From: Candidatus Saccharimonadota bacterium
GTDB taxonomy: Bacteria > Patescibacteriota > Saccharimonadia > Saccharimonadales > UBA4665
DNA length: 64,000 nt
NCBI GenBank assembly: GCA_025928155.1
Contig: JAICKC010000002.1
Span: 24,873-88,872, forward strand
Reading direction: 5' to 3'
A program made the translations under genes and the position numbers. Of this stretch, positions 46,612 to 56,964 are shown piece by piece (positions within the stretch are counted from its first letter, which is position 1; each line of letters starts with the position of its first letter). The notes under the pieces were generated by a model, which searched no databases, was not told the origin of the DNA, and was given only the letters and a program-made list of their open reading frames with translations.

Positions 46612-47273
46612 CTTTTGGAGAAAAAATGGGTGTGCGGTGCGCTTGACGGCACAGTTACGAGGCCGATGTCGGCCACAGCGTCGACAAGTGCAAGCAAAAG
46701 TACCAACGCGAGGACGCACAAGACCAGTGTATTAACCTGTGAGCGGTGGCGCTGTACGGCATTGATAGGCACAGCATATTTACCGCTGTCGATGAGCGCT
46801 TCCAGTTCGGCATCACGCTTGGCTTTGGCTTCGGCAGCGGCCGCTTCCTCGGCAGTTTGGGCGGCGTCCGGATCTCGTTTAGAGTCAGTGTCTCCACTAG
46901 CGTCTTCTGTCGGCAGGTCTGACGCCTCCTCGTGGGCAGGAGCAGACGGCTTTGGCTGGGCAGGTTTCTCTTCAGCTTTTGCTTCTGCCTGAGTTTGTTC
47001 GGCCTCTGGCGGCGTTTGAACAGGATCAGCCGCTGGCTGCTCGGCAGCATCTTTGGGCGAGCTATCGAGCGGTGCGATGATCTTGCCAGTATGGTTGAGT
47101 GTTTCACCCGGTGCATCGGCTGGCTTCTCTTCAACAGCGGTAGGTGCCATCATTGGGTCGTTAGCCATCGTAGGGTGGTTCGTGACAATAATGGGCCGAG
47201 CGGTAGCTGGTGGCGTAATCTTCTCCGGCCGTTTTACGTCGTCGATTTTGGGAGACTTTGGTGCTATTGCCAT
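46608..47273 (-). CDS. Pro/Ala/Glu-rich protein with C-terminal TM
   Basis: Low-complexity region then TLVLCVLALVLLLALVDAVADIGLV. Confidence 0.6.
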   Translation of the reverse strand: MAIAPKSPKIDDVKRPEKITPPATARPIIVTNHPTMANDPMMAPTAVEEKPADAPGETLNHTGKIIAPLDSSPKDAAEQPAADPVQTPPEAEQTQAEAKAEEKPAQPKPSAPAHEEASDLPTEDASGDTDSKRDPDAAQTAEEAAAAEAKAKRDAELEALIDSGKYAVPINAVQRHRSQVNTLVLCVLALVLLLALVDAVADIGLVTVPSSAPHTHFFSKS

Positions 47274-47277
47274 TATC

Positions 47278-48060
47278 TTATGCTCTAATTCGTATTTGAT
47301 AAGCCGTGTCGACCATGGCCGCAAACTGATGATAGTTGAGGCTGGCGGCACCCACCAGCGCGCCGTCCACGCCGGGCACTTCAAGGTAGGCACGAATATC
47401 CTGGTCATCCACGCTGCCGCCGTACAGGATCAGCATTTTCTCGGCGGCCCGCTGGCCATACAGATCAGCAAGCTGCGTGCGAATATACTTTATAGCCTGG
47501 TCGATCTCGTGTGGTTTGGCCAAAATGCCGTCAAACGTGCTGATCGCCCATACCGGTTCATATGCCAGCACTACTTTGTCGAGATCGCGGCTGGTAAGGT
47601 TCATGAGCGCTGTCGTTAGCTGGTCGTGAATCACCTGGCGGCTTTGTCCCTCGTCGTGCTCCTGCTTGGTTTCACCGATGCAAATGATGGGCGTGATGCC
47701 GTTGCGCACCGCAGCAGCTGCTTTATCACGCACTGTCTCGAGCGTTTCACCGAAATACAGGCGGCGGGCGCTATGACCCACAATAGCGTATTCCACCAAA
47801 TCACCCAGCATGGTAAAGCTAACTTCGCCGGTGTAGCCACCTTCATCCTTAAAATAAGCGTCCTGAGCGGCCAGCTTGAACTTGCGCCGGTCGATTTGCA
47901 GGCTCAATGGCTGCAATGACAGCATACTGGGCGCCAGCACCACTTCAATAGCACGGTGGGTCTTGATGCGCTCATTCAGTCGGTGCACGAGCAGGCTGGA
48001 CTGGTGCACATTAAGGTGCATTTTCCAGTTACCGACGATTAAGGTTTTGCGCTCATGCAT
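47278..48060 (-). CDS. tpiA: Triosephosphate isomerase
   Basis: LIVGNWKMHLN...VLAYEPVWAIST...GGSVDDQDI. Confidence 0.96.
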   Translation of the reverse strand: MHERKTLIVGNWKMHLNVHQSSLLVHRLNERIKTHRAIEVVLAPSMLSLQPLSLQIDRRKFKLAAQDAYFKDEGGYTGEVSFTMLGDLVEYAIVGHSARRLYFGETLETVRDKAAAAVRNGITPIICIGETKQEHDEGQSRQVIHDQLTTALMNLTSRDLDKVVLAYEPVWAISTFDGILAKPHEIDQAIKYIRTQLADLYGQRAAEKMLILYGGSVDDQDIRAYLEVPGVDGALVGAASLNYHQFAAMVDTAYQIRIRA

Positions 48061-48089
48061 TGCTTATGGCTATTGTACCTTATTTACGC

Positions 48090-49382
48090 TTACTGCTTAT
48101 TTTCTAGCGCTTCGACGCCGGGAAGCTTGCGCCCGCTCATTAGCTCCAAAGACGCGCCACCGCCGGTCGATACATGGTTGAACGCGCCGAGTAGCTTGCG
48201 GCTTTCTATATAGCCTACGGTATCACCGCCGCCGACTAGGCTAAACGGCCGGTTGCCGAATTGGCCGGTCATAGCTTCAGTAAGTAGTTCGGTGCCGTGT
48301 GCGAACGGCCCCACTGGTCCCTGCAAGCCCGGTGTCTCGGTAACGCCGAGAGCGCCGTTCCACACTACGGTGCCGGCCAGCTGTAACAGACCGGCAATAA
48401 ATGCACCACTGAATGGTCCGGTGTCCAGGATCATTTCATCTTCGTGTACCACGGCCGTTTCGTGCGACGGACGCTTGGGGTAGCTCTCAACTTCAGCGAT
48501 AATGTGTGCGCTCCAGTCTACAATGCGGGTTTTGGCGCTTCTGTCCACCTTGCTCGCTACCACGCCGTCTTGGGGCAGGTAGAATACAAAATTGCCGTTC
48601 CGGGACTTGGCCGCGGCCAGCTCCATGATTTGCTTGGCAAGTGGCAAATCCTCGGCGTCGGTCTTGCTTTTGCCGATATGAATGCCTTTGGCCTGCAAAA
48701 ATGTGTTGGCCATAGCACCGCCCACAGCAACCACATCTGCAATATCGATAAACCGCTTGAGCACATCAATTTTATCAGCGATTTTAGCGCCGCCCACCAC
48801 GGCCACCAACGGACGCTCCGGTTTTTCCATGACATTGGTGATAGTGTCGACTTCATGCTCCAGCAGCAGGCCGGCCACGCTCGGCAAAAAGTGCGTCACC
48901 GCTTCGGTGCTGGCGTGAGCGCGGTGCACCACGCCAAAGCCGTCCTGTACAAAGATTTGCGCTAGTTCGGCCAACTGCTTGGCAAAGCCGGGATCGTTTT
49001 TTTCCTCCTCGGCGTGGAAACGCAGGTTTTCCAGCAACACGACTTGCCCGGGCTGCAGGTTTTCGGATGCTTTACGAGCGCGGTCGCCAACGCAGTCCGG
49101 CACAAACTCCACAGGCCGGCCAAGCAGTTCGCTCAAGCGCTTAGCTACTGGCATTAGGCTGTATTTAGGGTCTGGCTTGCCGTCAGGCCGGCCAAGATGC
49201 GAGCACACGATCAGCCCGACGCCGCGTTCCAGCAGAAAGCGCAGTGTCGGCACACTTTGCTGCAAACGGTAATCATCGGTAATCTTACTGTGGTCATCGA
49301 GCGGCACATTATAGTCAGCCCGCAGCAGCACCTTTTTGCCGTGCAAATCTATATCCCGGACGGTCTTTTTCGTGAAACTCAT
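48090..49382 (-). CDS. pgk: Phosphoglycerate kinase
   Basis: VLLRADYNVPLD...SHLGRPDG...VSTGGGASLELM. Confidence 0.96.
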   Translation of the reverse strand: MSFTKKTVRDIDLHGKKVLLRADYNVPLDDHSKITDDYRLQQSVPTLRFLLERGVGLIVCSHLGRPDGKPDPKYSLMPVAKRLSELLGRPVEFVPDCVGDRARKASENLQPGQVVLLENLRFHAEEEKNDPGFAKQLAELAQIFVQDGFGVVHRAHASTEAVTHFLPSVAGLLLEHEVDTITNVMEKPERPLVAVVGGAKIADKIDVLKRFIDIADVVAVGGAMANTFLQAKGIHIGKSKTDAEDLPLAKQIMELAAAKSRNGNFVFYLPQDGVVASKVDRSAKTRIVDWSAHIIAEVESYPKRPSHETAVVHEDEMILDTGPFSGAFIAGLLQLAGTVVWNGALGVTETPGLQGPVGPFAHGTELLTEAMTGQFGNRPFSLVGGGDTVGYIESRKLLGAFNHVSTGGGASLELMSGRKLPGVEALENKQ

Positions 49383-49437
49383 CTTCCCACCTCTTCTGGT
49401 ATCAGTATACGATAAACGTAAGCCGAAACCCAAGCCT

Positions 49438-50874
49438 CTATTCTAGTTGTCGGACTTTGATCGTATCGGTCGTGCCCACGACGCCGGGGTGCTGGCCGCT
49501 GGCCGTTACCACTATGTCGCCCTTCTTAAGCACACCGCTTTCACGCAAGAAATCAGTAAGCCTTACAGCCGCTTCACGGCTCACCGGACGTACGTAGCTT
49601 TTTATGCCATACACAATGGCCAAATGCTGCGCAGTACGAGGTTCGTCGGTGACCGCTATAAGCGGAATTTCAGGGCGCTCGGCCGCAATATTGAGTGCTG
49701 TGGCACCGGATTTGGTCTCGGCCACGATGGCAGTCGCCTTTATACTGTCGGCTAGGCTAATGATGCCCCGGCTGATAGCGAGCTGGCGACTCATGACTCG
49801 TTCGGCCGTGCTTGGGAACACCGCTTTCACCGGTGTGTGGCCTTCAGTGTAACGGATTACGCGCTTCATAATACTCACCGCCTCGATGGGATATTGGCCC
49901 ATGGCTGTCTCGTCGCTCAACATCACGCAATCCGCGCCGACCAGGACAGCAGTGGCGACATCGGACACCTCGGCGCGAGTCGGCTCCGGCATTTCGGTCA
50001 TGCTGGCGAGCATCTGCGTGGCCACAATGGTTGGCTTGCCATATTTGAGCCCCAGGCCGATAATCTGGCGCTGTACAATCGGCACGCTCTCTGGCAGCGT
50101 TTCTACGGCCAAGTCACCGCGGGCGACCATCACCGCGTCGCTGGCTTGGACAATAGTTTCAATGTTCTCAACTGCCAGCTGCGTCTCTACCTTGGTGATG
50201 AGCCTGCGCTCCACACCGAGATTTTTAGTGAGCCGCCGCATCTGCTCGACATCGCGTGCTGACTGCACAAAGCTCATAGCCACGTAGTCAATATCGTGCT
50301 GGCTGCCGTAAGCCAGGTCGGCCTTATCCTTTTCGGTTATCACGTCGCCGCCGAAGTCGGTGTCAGGCAAGTTCATACCTTTGCGCTGGATAAGAATGCC
50401 GGCGTTCATCGCCTCAGCATATACCACGCCGTCTTTTACACTCGTGACAGTACAACGCACCTTACCGTCGTACAAATATAATCGCTCGCCGCGCTTAAGC
50501 TTGGTACTTAAATCGTATTGCGTGGGGATAATGCCCGTGCCGACCCAATCGGCTTTGTAGCCGAAGCGCAATGTCTGGCCCGTTTGTACGCGTATGATGT
50601 CATCGAAATCGCCTAGGCGAATCTTCGGCCCCTGCAAGTCCTGGATGATAGCAACTGGCTTGCCAAGCTCTTTACTTGCCTTGCGAATCCACGGAATCTG
50701 CTGATCACGCTCAGCATTAGTACCATGGCTGAAATTAAGCCGCAGTCCGTTGGCACCGTTTTCTATGAGCTGCTTAATAGCCTCGTAGCTATTCGTAGCC
50801 GGCCCGATGGTCGCGATTATCTTAGTACGTTTGTACGCGTGTAATGACACGCCCTTCTTCTCTTGCTCACCCAT
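49438..50874 (-). CDS. pyk: Pyruvate kinase
   Basis: TKIIATIGPATNS...MVARGDLAVE...MLSDETAMGQYP. Confidence 0.96.
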   Translation of the reverse strand: MGEQEKKGVSLHAYKRTKIIATIGPATNSYEAIKQLIENGANGLRLNFSHGTNAERDQQIPWIRKASKELGKPVAIIQDLQGPKIRLGDFDDIIRVQTGQTLRFGYKADWVGTGIIPTQYDLSTKLKRGERLYLYDGKVRCTVTSVKDGVVYAEAMNAGILIQRKGMNLPDTDFGGDVITEKDKADLAYGSQHDIDYVAMSFVQSARDVEQMRRLTKNLGVERRLITKVETQLAVENIETIVQASDAVMVARGDLAVETLPESVPIVQRQIIGLGLKYGKPTIVATQMLASMTEMPEPTRAEVSDVATAVLVGADCVMLSDETAMGQYPIEAVSIMKRVIRYTEGHTPVKAVFPSTAERVMSRQLAISRGIISLADSIKATAIVAETKSGATALNIAAERPEIPLIAVTDEPRTAQHLAIVYGIKSYVRPVSREAAVRLTDFLRESGVLKKGDIVVTASGQHPGVVGTTDTIKVRQLE

Positions 50875-50972
50875 ATTGATTACAGTGTACTCGGTTGTAC
50901 CGTTTTAGGGCAAGGCCGGTGCCTTCGGCTTGCTTGTTCGCCTCTGTTATGGTATGATTTTTAGGTTATTTT

Positions 50973-51047
50973 GGCCCCGTCGTCCAGCGGTCAAGACACC
51001 GGGTTTTCATCCCGGCAACCGGAGTTCGACTCTCCGCGGGGTCACCA
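50973..51047 (+). tRNA. tRNA-Glu (TTC), CCA encoded
   Basis: GGCCCCG...CCGGG-TTTTCAT-CCCGG...GGAGTTCGACTCTCC...CACCA. Confidence 0.94.
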
Positions 51048-51257
51048 TATTGGAATTACAGATATGAAGAGTTCCGCCGTTTATTCCGTGGAGCTCTTTT
51101 GTTTATGCTGCCTTTGTTATATTGAGTTTGACTCTTTTACGGTAAGAAGAGGTATCATTGGCGTACTCACCTTTTTCAAGCCAAAAAGCCCTTGTAGCAG
51201 GTACCGAGTAACTGCTTTGTCAGCCAATCGTAAGGTTTGTCCCTGTACACTACGAGG

Positions 51258-51938
51258 ATGAAGTTACTGGTCATCGAGGATAACCATAAGGTTGCGAACG
51301 TGGTACGCGACGTACTAAATGCTGAATTATTTGCGACTGATGTCTGCTATGACGGCGAAGACGGCCTAAATGCCAGTTTAAATGAGGACTACGATCTCAT
51401 AATCTTGGATCGCATGCTGCCTGACGGCATGGATGGCGTTACAGTTTGCCAGAAGCTACGTAAAGCCGGTAGGTGTATGCCCATACTTATGCTAACCGCC
51501 AAAGACCAAGTGAAGCAAAGGGTGGAAGGCTTGAACGCCGGCGCTGACGATTACCTGATAAAGCCCTTTTCTTTTGACGAGTTGCTCGCGCGTATCAATG
51601 CTTTACTTCGCCGACCACACGATAGTCTCGGTAGTATATTAAGAGTCGGCGACTTAACGCTTGATACTGCCGGTAAAAGGTGCAGACGCAACGGCCAATT
51701 GATTACGCTTTCCGCCAAGGAATACCTCCTCCTTGAGTATCTGATGCGCAACAAAAGTAAGCTACTCAGCAAGCAACACCTCATAACACATATCTGGGAC
51801 TTCGATGCGGATATTTTGCCGAATGCCGTTGAAGCGCACATGGCTCGTCTGCGCGCTAAGATAGATAAGCCGTTCAAGGGCCCCCAGCTTATTCATAACG
51901 TCAGGGGGTTGGGCTATAAGATTGACGCGGATCCGTGA
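51258..51938 (+). CDS. OmpR-family response regulator
   Basis: MKLLVIEDNHKVANVVRDVL...LILDRMLPDGMDG; winged-helix C-term. Confidence 0.92.
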   Translation: MKLLVIEDNHKVANVVRDVLNAELFATDVCYDGEDGLNASLNEDYDLIILDRMLPDGMDGVTVCQKLRKAGRCMPILMLTAKDQVKQRVEGLNAGADDYLIKPFSFDELLARINALLRRPHDSLGSILRVGDLTLDTAGKRCRRNGQLITLSAKEYLLLEYLMRNKSKLLSKQHLITHIWDFDADILPNAVEAHMARLRAKIDKPFKGPQLIHNVRGLGYKIDADP

Positions 51939-53065
51939 AAACGATACAAGGTTTCGTGCGCCGCACTCAGCCATTCGTTTGCTCTGCTTCGACCCGGTTG
52001 GCGTTATCATATTTAGTTATCTTCATGGTATTGAGCGTCAGCTTCAGTATAGTGCTGTACAAAGTATCATCGGACTCTTTGCAAGAGACGAAGACACCTG
52101 CCACGAGTACCAACAGCGCCCGCAGCATCGTAGAGAACAATAGGGGTGTTCTCGTACCTAATAATTCACCGGACACTAAGTACCGCTTGCCTACGAACGG
52201 TAAGCCTCAACTAGGAGGAGAAGCTAGTGCTGGAGCACTAAAGCGTCAGGTGGGGCAGCAGATCATCGCTTCTATACAGAAGCGTTTAGTTGAAAGGCTG
52301 GTGTTCCTGAACGTTTCGGTCTTGATACTTGGCGCCGGCTTAAGTTATGGGCTGGCACGCCGTACGCTTCGACCGATTGAAGCAGCAATGGAAGCGCAGG
52401 CGCGATTTACGTCCGACGCTTCACACGAGCTACGGACGCCGCTGACGGTTATCCAAGCAGAGACTGAAGGCGCGCTGCGAATGCTGAAGCTGCCTGAACG
52501 GGCCCGAACGGTTCTCCAGAGCAATCTCGAAGAAATTGTCCAGCTTAAGCAGTTGTCAGAGAGTTTATTAAAGTTGGCCCGTAATGCCGAGGTGATTCCG
52601 GTTGGGCCGGTGCCGGTTGACGAAGTGGTTGCCAAGGCCAGGCGCCGTGCCGCGAAGTTCGCCCAAACCAGAGCTATCACTATCCAGGCGACAATACCGC
52701 ATATCGACGTACTAGCTGACACAATAAGTCTGACACAAATCATCAGCATCCTGCTCGACAATGCTATTAGGTACAGTCCGCGAAAGGGCATTATTACTAT
52801 CGAAGCGCACGCGGACAGTAAAAAGCATACACACATAATTGTACGTGACCACGGTATCGGAATCGACCGGACTGAACTGAGCCGCATATTTGATCGCTTC
52901 TACCGTTCGGAACAGGCGCGCAAGCAGTCAGCCACGGGGCATGGCTTAGGTCTTTCAATTGCGCAGAAACTCGCGGAACGGCAACACGGCCGCCTAACGG
53001 CTGAGAGCGAGGTGGGTAAAGGGTCAGTATTTACAGTCACACTACCGACTTTCAAAAATAGCTAG
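51935..53065 (+). CDS. Sensor histidine kinase
   Basis: FTSDASHELRTPLTVIQAETEGAL; HGLGLSIAQKLAERQHG. Confidence 0.93.
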   Translation: MKTIQGFVRRTQPFVCSASTRLALSYLVIFMVLSVSFSIVLYKVSSDSLQETKTPATSTNSARSIVENNRGVLVPNNSPDTKYRLPTNGKPQLGGEASAGALKRQVGQQIIASIQKRLVERLVFLNVSVLILGAGLSYGLARRTLRPIEAAMEAQARFTSDASHELRTPLTVIQAETEGALRMLKLPERARTVLQSNLEEIVQLKQLSESLLKLARNAEVIPVGPVPVDEVVAKARRRAAKFAQTRAITIQATIPHIDVLADTISLTQIISILLDNAIRYSPRKGIITIEAHADSKKHTHIIVRDHGIGIDRTELSRIFDRFYRSEQARKQSATGHGLGLSIAQKLAERQHGRLTAESEVGKGSVFTVTLPTFKNS

Positions 53066-53137
53066 CCTATGTCAGCGTCCCGTCAGTCGGTGCTGCTACA
53101 TTCATACTTGTAATCTAAGCCACGGCTAAGGAAAAGT

Positions 53138-54496
53138 ATGAATATAGCAACACGGGGTATGAAAAACGCGTTCCGCAACACTACGCGGACGTTATCAATT
53201 ACCATTATATTGGGTCTGAGTATCGGTCTCAGTCTGGTGATGCTTATCGCGCATCAGACAGTGCAGGATCAAATAAGAACAACCCTTAGCTCGATCGGAA
53301 ACACAGTGAGCATACTTCCGGCCGGTGGGTTCAATAGTCTGGTTAGTGAGTCGAACTTACTCACAACGGATAAGCTGCAAAGGGTGAGGTCAATTACTCA
53401 CGTGACGAACGTGGACGAACAGTTAAATGACCGCGTACAAACGGTGAGTACGGCCGGCTCAAATCAGCAACCCAACGAAGCCACGACCAGCCTCAGATCA
53501 CCCTATCACCTAAGCTGTAGTAGCGGTGTGTGTAGCGGCGGTGACATTCGAGCTCGCACCCCTAACGGCGGTACACTCGGTAACCTTGATCTCGACATGG
53601 CAGTTATCGGCACGAATACCCCGACCGACCCGTCTAACATAGATTCGTCGTGGCTTACTATCATCAGCGGCCATGCTATTGACAACTCCGCCGACACCGA
53701 CAACGCCATGGTCAGCAAAGCTATGGCGCAAAAGAATAATCTAAGCGTCGGCTCAACATTCGAAGCCTATGCCAAGATATTGACAGTAGCAGCAATTTTT
53801 AACTGCGACACCCAAGGTGGCAGCAATTCTATTATTGTCAGTCTTCCGACACTGCAGCGCTTGACCGGTTACACGAACGATATCACCACTGCTACAGCAA
53901 CGGTCGATTCACTTGAAAACTTGAGTACCGCAACTTCAGCTATTAAAACCCTGCTCGGCTCATCTGCCGATGTAAAAAGCGATGTAGACCAGGCGAATGC
54001 TGCACTGCAACCACTCGATAGCGTTAAGAGAGTGTCGTTGTACAGTCTCATCGGCGCAGTCATGGCTGGCGCTGTCATCATACTGCTCACCATGATTATG
54101 ATCGTACGCGAACGCAAACGAGAGATAGGCATTTTTAAGGCTATTGGGTTCGGCAACATACGCATCATGGTACAGTTTATGGCCGAAGCCTTAACGCTCA
54201 CCGTGTTGGGGGCAGTTATTGGACTGATTATCGGTGTGCTCGGCGGTAATCCGGTAACAACCACACTAGTTAGCAATAGTACCAACTCAAGCAACAGTGT
54301 TGGAGCAGGCAAAGGGAGTGCTCACCTGCCTGGTGCACCAAGCCTAAGCAATATTCAAAATGTTCACGCTCAGATCGGTTGGAGTATTATCCTCTATGGT
54401 TTGGGGGCGGCTGTTGTCACGGCGCTGGTCGGCAGCGCACTAGCATCGTACTTCATAAGTAAAGTGCGGCCAGCAGAAGTATTAAGGAGTGAATAG
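53138..54496 (+). CDS. FtsX/MacB-type ABC transporter permease
   Basis: N-terminal TM, large extracytoplasmic domain, C-terminal FtsX-like TMs (RERKREIGIFKAIGF). Confidence 0.87.
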   Translation: MNIATRGMKNAFRNTTRTLSITIILGLSIGLSLVMLIAHQTVQDQIRTTLSSIGNTVSILPAGGFNSLVSESNLLTTDKLQRVRSITHVTNVDEQLNDRVQTVSTAGSNQQPNEATTSLRSPYHLSCSSGVCSGGDIRARTPNGGTLGNLDLDMAVIGTNTPTDPSNIDSSWLTIISGHAIDNSADTDNAMVSKAMAQKNNLSVGSTFEAYAKILTVAAIFNCDTQGGSNSIIVSLPTLQRLTGYTNDITTATATVDSLENLSTATSAIKTLLGSSADVKSDVDQANAALQPLDSVKRVSLYSLIGAVMAGAVIILLTMIMIVRERKREIGIFKAIGFGNIRIMVQFMAEALTLTVLGAVIGLIIGVLGGNPVTTTLVSNSTNSSNSVGAGKGSAHLPGAPSLSNIQNVHAQIGWSIILYGLGAAVVTALVGSALASYFISKVRPAEVLRSE

Positions 54497-54498
54497 GT

Positions 54499-55170
54499 AT
54501 GTTGCAAATCACTGACCTAAAAAAGATCTTTCAAGCAGGGGATATGAAGATTGCCGCCGTCAACGGTGTGAGCTTTATCGTTGAGCAAGGAGAATTCGCC
54601 AGTATTGTCGGACGGAGCGGCAGCGGCAAAACGACGCTCATGAGCCTAATCGGCGGGCTAGATAAGCCCACGGAAGGCAGTATCAAGCTTGATGGCAGAA
54701 ACATAGCACAGCTGCATGACCACGCCCTAATTGACTATCGTTGTAAGCAGATCGGCTTCATCTTCCAGGCATATAACCTGATACCGAATCTAACGGCCTT
54801 GGAGAATGTCATGCTGCCCATGGAAGCAGCCAAAGTGCCTACACCGCAGCGAAAAGAGCGAGCCCTGGAGCTGTTACGACAAGTGGGATTAAGCAGCGAT
54901 CAAATGAAGCGCAAGCCCGGACGATTGAGTGGCGGCCAGCAGCAAAGGATCGCGGTGGCCCGTGCTCTTGCGAACAACCCAGTTCTCTTACTGGCCGACG
55001 AACCGACCGGAAATCTTGATTCGAATACCGGCGAGATGATCTTTGAGCTCCTGAGAGATCTGGCACACAAGCAAAAGACGACGGTTATTATTGTCACCCA
55101 CGACCTGTCTATGGCAAGGCAAACCGACGTAGTTCTCCGGCTCAAAGACGGAAAGTTAATTGGAGGCTAG
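54499..55170 (+). CDS. ABC transporter ATP-binding protein
   Basis: GRSGSGKTTLMSLIGG; LSGGQQQRIAVARAL; LLADEPTGNLD. Confidence 0.95.
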   Translation: MLQITDLKKIFQAGDMKIAAVNGVSFIVEQGEFASIVGRSGSGKTTLMSLIGGLDKPTEGSIKLDGRNIAQLHDHALIDYRCKQIGFIFQAYNLIPNLTALENVMLPMEAAKVPTPQRKERALELLRQVGLSSDQMKRKPGRLSGGQQQRIAVARALANNPVLLLADEPTGNLDSNTGEMIFELLRDLAHKQKTTVIIVTHDLSMARQTDVVLRLKDGKLIGG

Positions 55171-55179
55171 GGACGGGCT

Positions 55180-55701
55180 ATGCAAGAAGACCGATATATA
55201 TCAGGAGAAGAATACCAAGCTATGCGGCAAGGCAAACCGCTACATAGAGGCAGGCCATCGGCTCATCGGTTCGTTGTTGGGCTTATATTACTTGTTGGCG
55301 TGGGACTTTTTAGCGCATTCGGATATTCTTTACAGCACAAGACCGATCCGAGTAATATTGGGCCGTCCGAAAACCCTGATAATGCGACTTCGCAAACCGT
55401 CGGCTGCTCCGGAAACCCTAAGAAGTGCTTGGCATCGTCTGGTGGCGGCCGCAGAATTATGGAATCTGAAGGTACGGTCACCACCTATAGTGCGACCAGC
55501 CTTACTATAGCAACCGAGAATGGCACAGAAAGTTTTACTATCACGGACAATACAACAGAGCGAAGCTCGCCTGGAGAACAGACTACATATAGTCTTACGG
55601 ATATTCATACTGGCCAGATCGTTACTGTCGTGACGAGCGGTGCGGCCCCCAATCAGGCAGTGGCTATCCTGCTTTTCTCCCAGTCTTCAGCAACCAAATA
55701 G
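55180..55701 (+). CDS. Membrane-anchored hypothetical protein
   Basis: TM FVVGLILLVGVGLFSAFGYSL then extracytoplasmic region. Confidence 0.6.
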   Translation: MQEDRYISGEEYQAMRQGKPLHRGRPSAHRFVVGLILLVGVGLFSAFGYSLQHKTDPSNIGPSENPDNATSQTVGCSGNPKKCLASSGGGRRIMESEGTVTTYSATSLTIATENGTESFTITDNTTERSSPGEQTTYSLTDIHTGQIVTVVTSGAAPNQAVAILLFSQSSATK

Positions 55702-55944
55702 TTCAGGCCAGCTTCTGTAAAGTCTGCTTTGGCTCTACTACGTAATAGTGTTGGCTATGTGTATTTATTAACGCTTCTCGGAGGAGAGGATGATCTAATA
55801 AATATTAGGCACAAGCGAAGGCTAGGCGCAGTTGCGATTGTAGGTACTGCGCTAATTATCGTAGCAGACGTAGGGGGAGCTGCGTGATCAGATGGGTGGT
55901 CAACAAACACTACCCCAACGGTCGTCGTATAAAAGAGTACGACT

Positions 55945-56154
55945 GTGGAGTGCCTTACCCTTGCTGGCCAACGACGGCTGGCGATAGGAGACGGCATGAA
56001 TGATTTGCCGCTATTTGCAGCCGCTGGGCCAGAGGGCATTAAGGTCGCAATTCGCAATGCGCCGTACGTTCTAAAGGATTTGGCGAACTGGGTTGCATCG
56101 TCGGTTGAGGAGCATGGGTTTGCGGTGGCTATGGAGCGGTACCAGCTCATCTAG
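55945..56154 (+). pseudogene. Cof-type HAD hydrolase C-terminal remnant
   Basis: RRLAIGDGMNDLPLFAAAGPEGIKVAIRNAPYVLKDLANWV without a catalytic N-terminus upstream. Confidence 0.6.
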
Positions 56155-56353
56155 GATCCTAACTCTTTAAGCTGTTCGTCCAACCGCTCCAGCCCACCCC
56201 AAAAATGTTTCGCCGAAGGTCCCCGCAGGCTCACCATTGGAAAATTACTGGTAAGAATTTGTTATAGATTTTCTTCGATTAAAGCTAAGCGCTAACCCCT
56301 AGTCTGTTAAATTATTCATTTCTATTTTGGACTCAGTTTGCTACTTTTTAACT

Positions 56354-56776
56354 ATGAAGACAAAATTCTTCTTTATTACTTTCGGTGTAGCTAATCTCGA
56401 AAAGAGTGTTTCTTTTTATCGAGATGGTTTAGGCTGGCAGACTGATGGAATTGTCGCCGAGGATTTACATGACGATAACACTGGCGCTGATGGCACTATA
56501 GCGTTCTTCAAATTTGACAATGGCATATTACTGGCTCTTTACGAACGCCAGAATCTTGCCAAAGACGCTCACATTGAGCTAGGCAGCAGTAGCGCCACCG
56601 AGTTTAGTCTTGGCTATCCAGCAGAGTCAAAAGCTGAAGTAGATAGTATTCTCGAGCACGCCAAGGCAGCTGGAGCTATAATTACAGCGCCACCACACGA
56701 GCGACCCTGGGGAATATACTCGGGCTATTTCAAAGATCCGGACGGACATTTATGGGAAGTTGTTTATCGACCTTAA
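56354..56776 (+). CDS. VOC/glyoxalase-family protein
   Basis: FITFGVANLEKSVSFYRDGLGW...GYFKDPDGHLWEVVY. Confidence 0.85.
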   Translation: MKTKFFFITFGVANLEKSVSFYRDGLGWQTDGIVAEDLHDDNTGADGTIAFFKFDNGILLALYERQNLAKDAHIELGSSSATEFSLGYPAESKAEVDSILEHAKAAGAIITAPPHERPWGIYSGYFKDPDGHLWEVVYRP

Positions 56777-56964
56777 ACTCCGGGTGAAGAGTGATTAAGA
56801 CACAGTTTGTTCCATCTAAATAAACCGAGTGGTCTAGGATTACCATACTGATCATCACGTCGAATTGAAGAGCTGCGATAAAACTTTCGGAGCCCTTTTA
56901 ATTTAGCCTCACGGACCGATGTTCTATATATAATAAAAGGAGATTAGTAAGGAGACGCCGTTGA

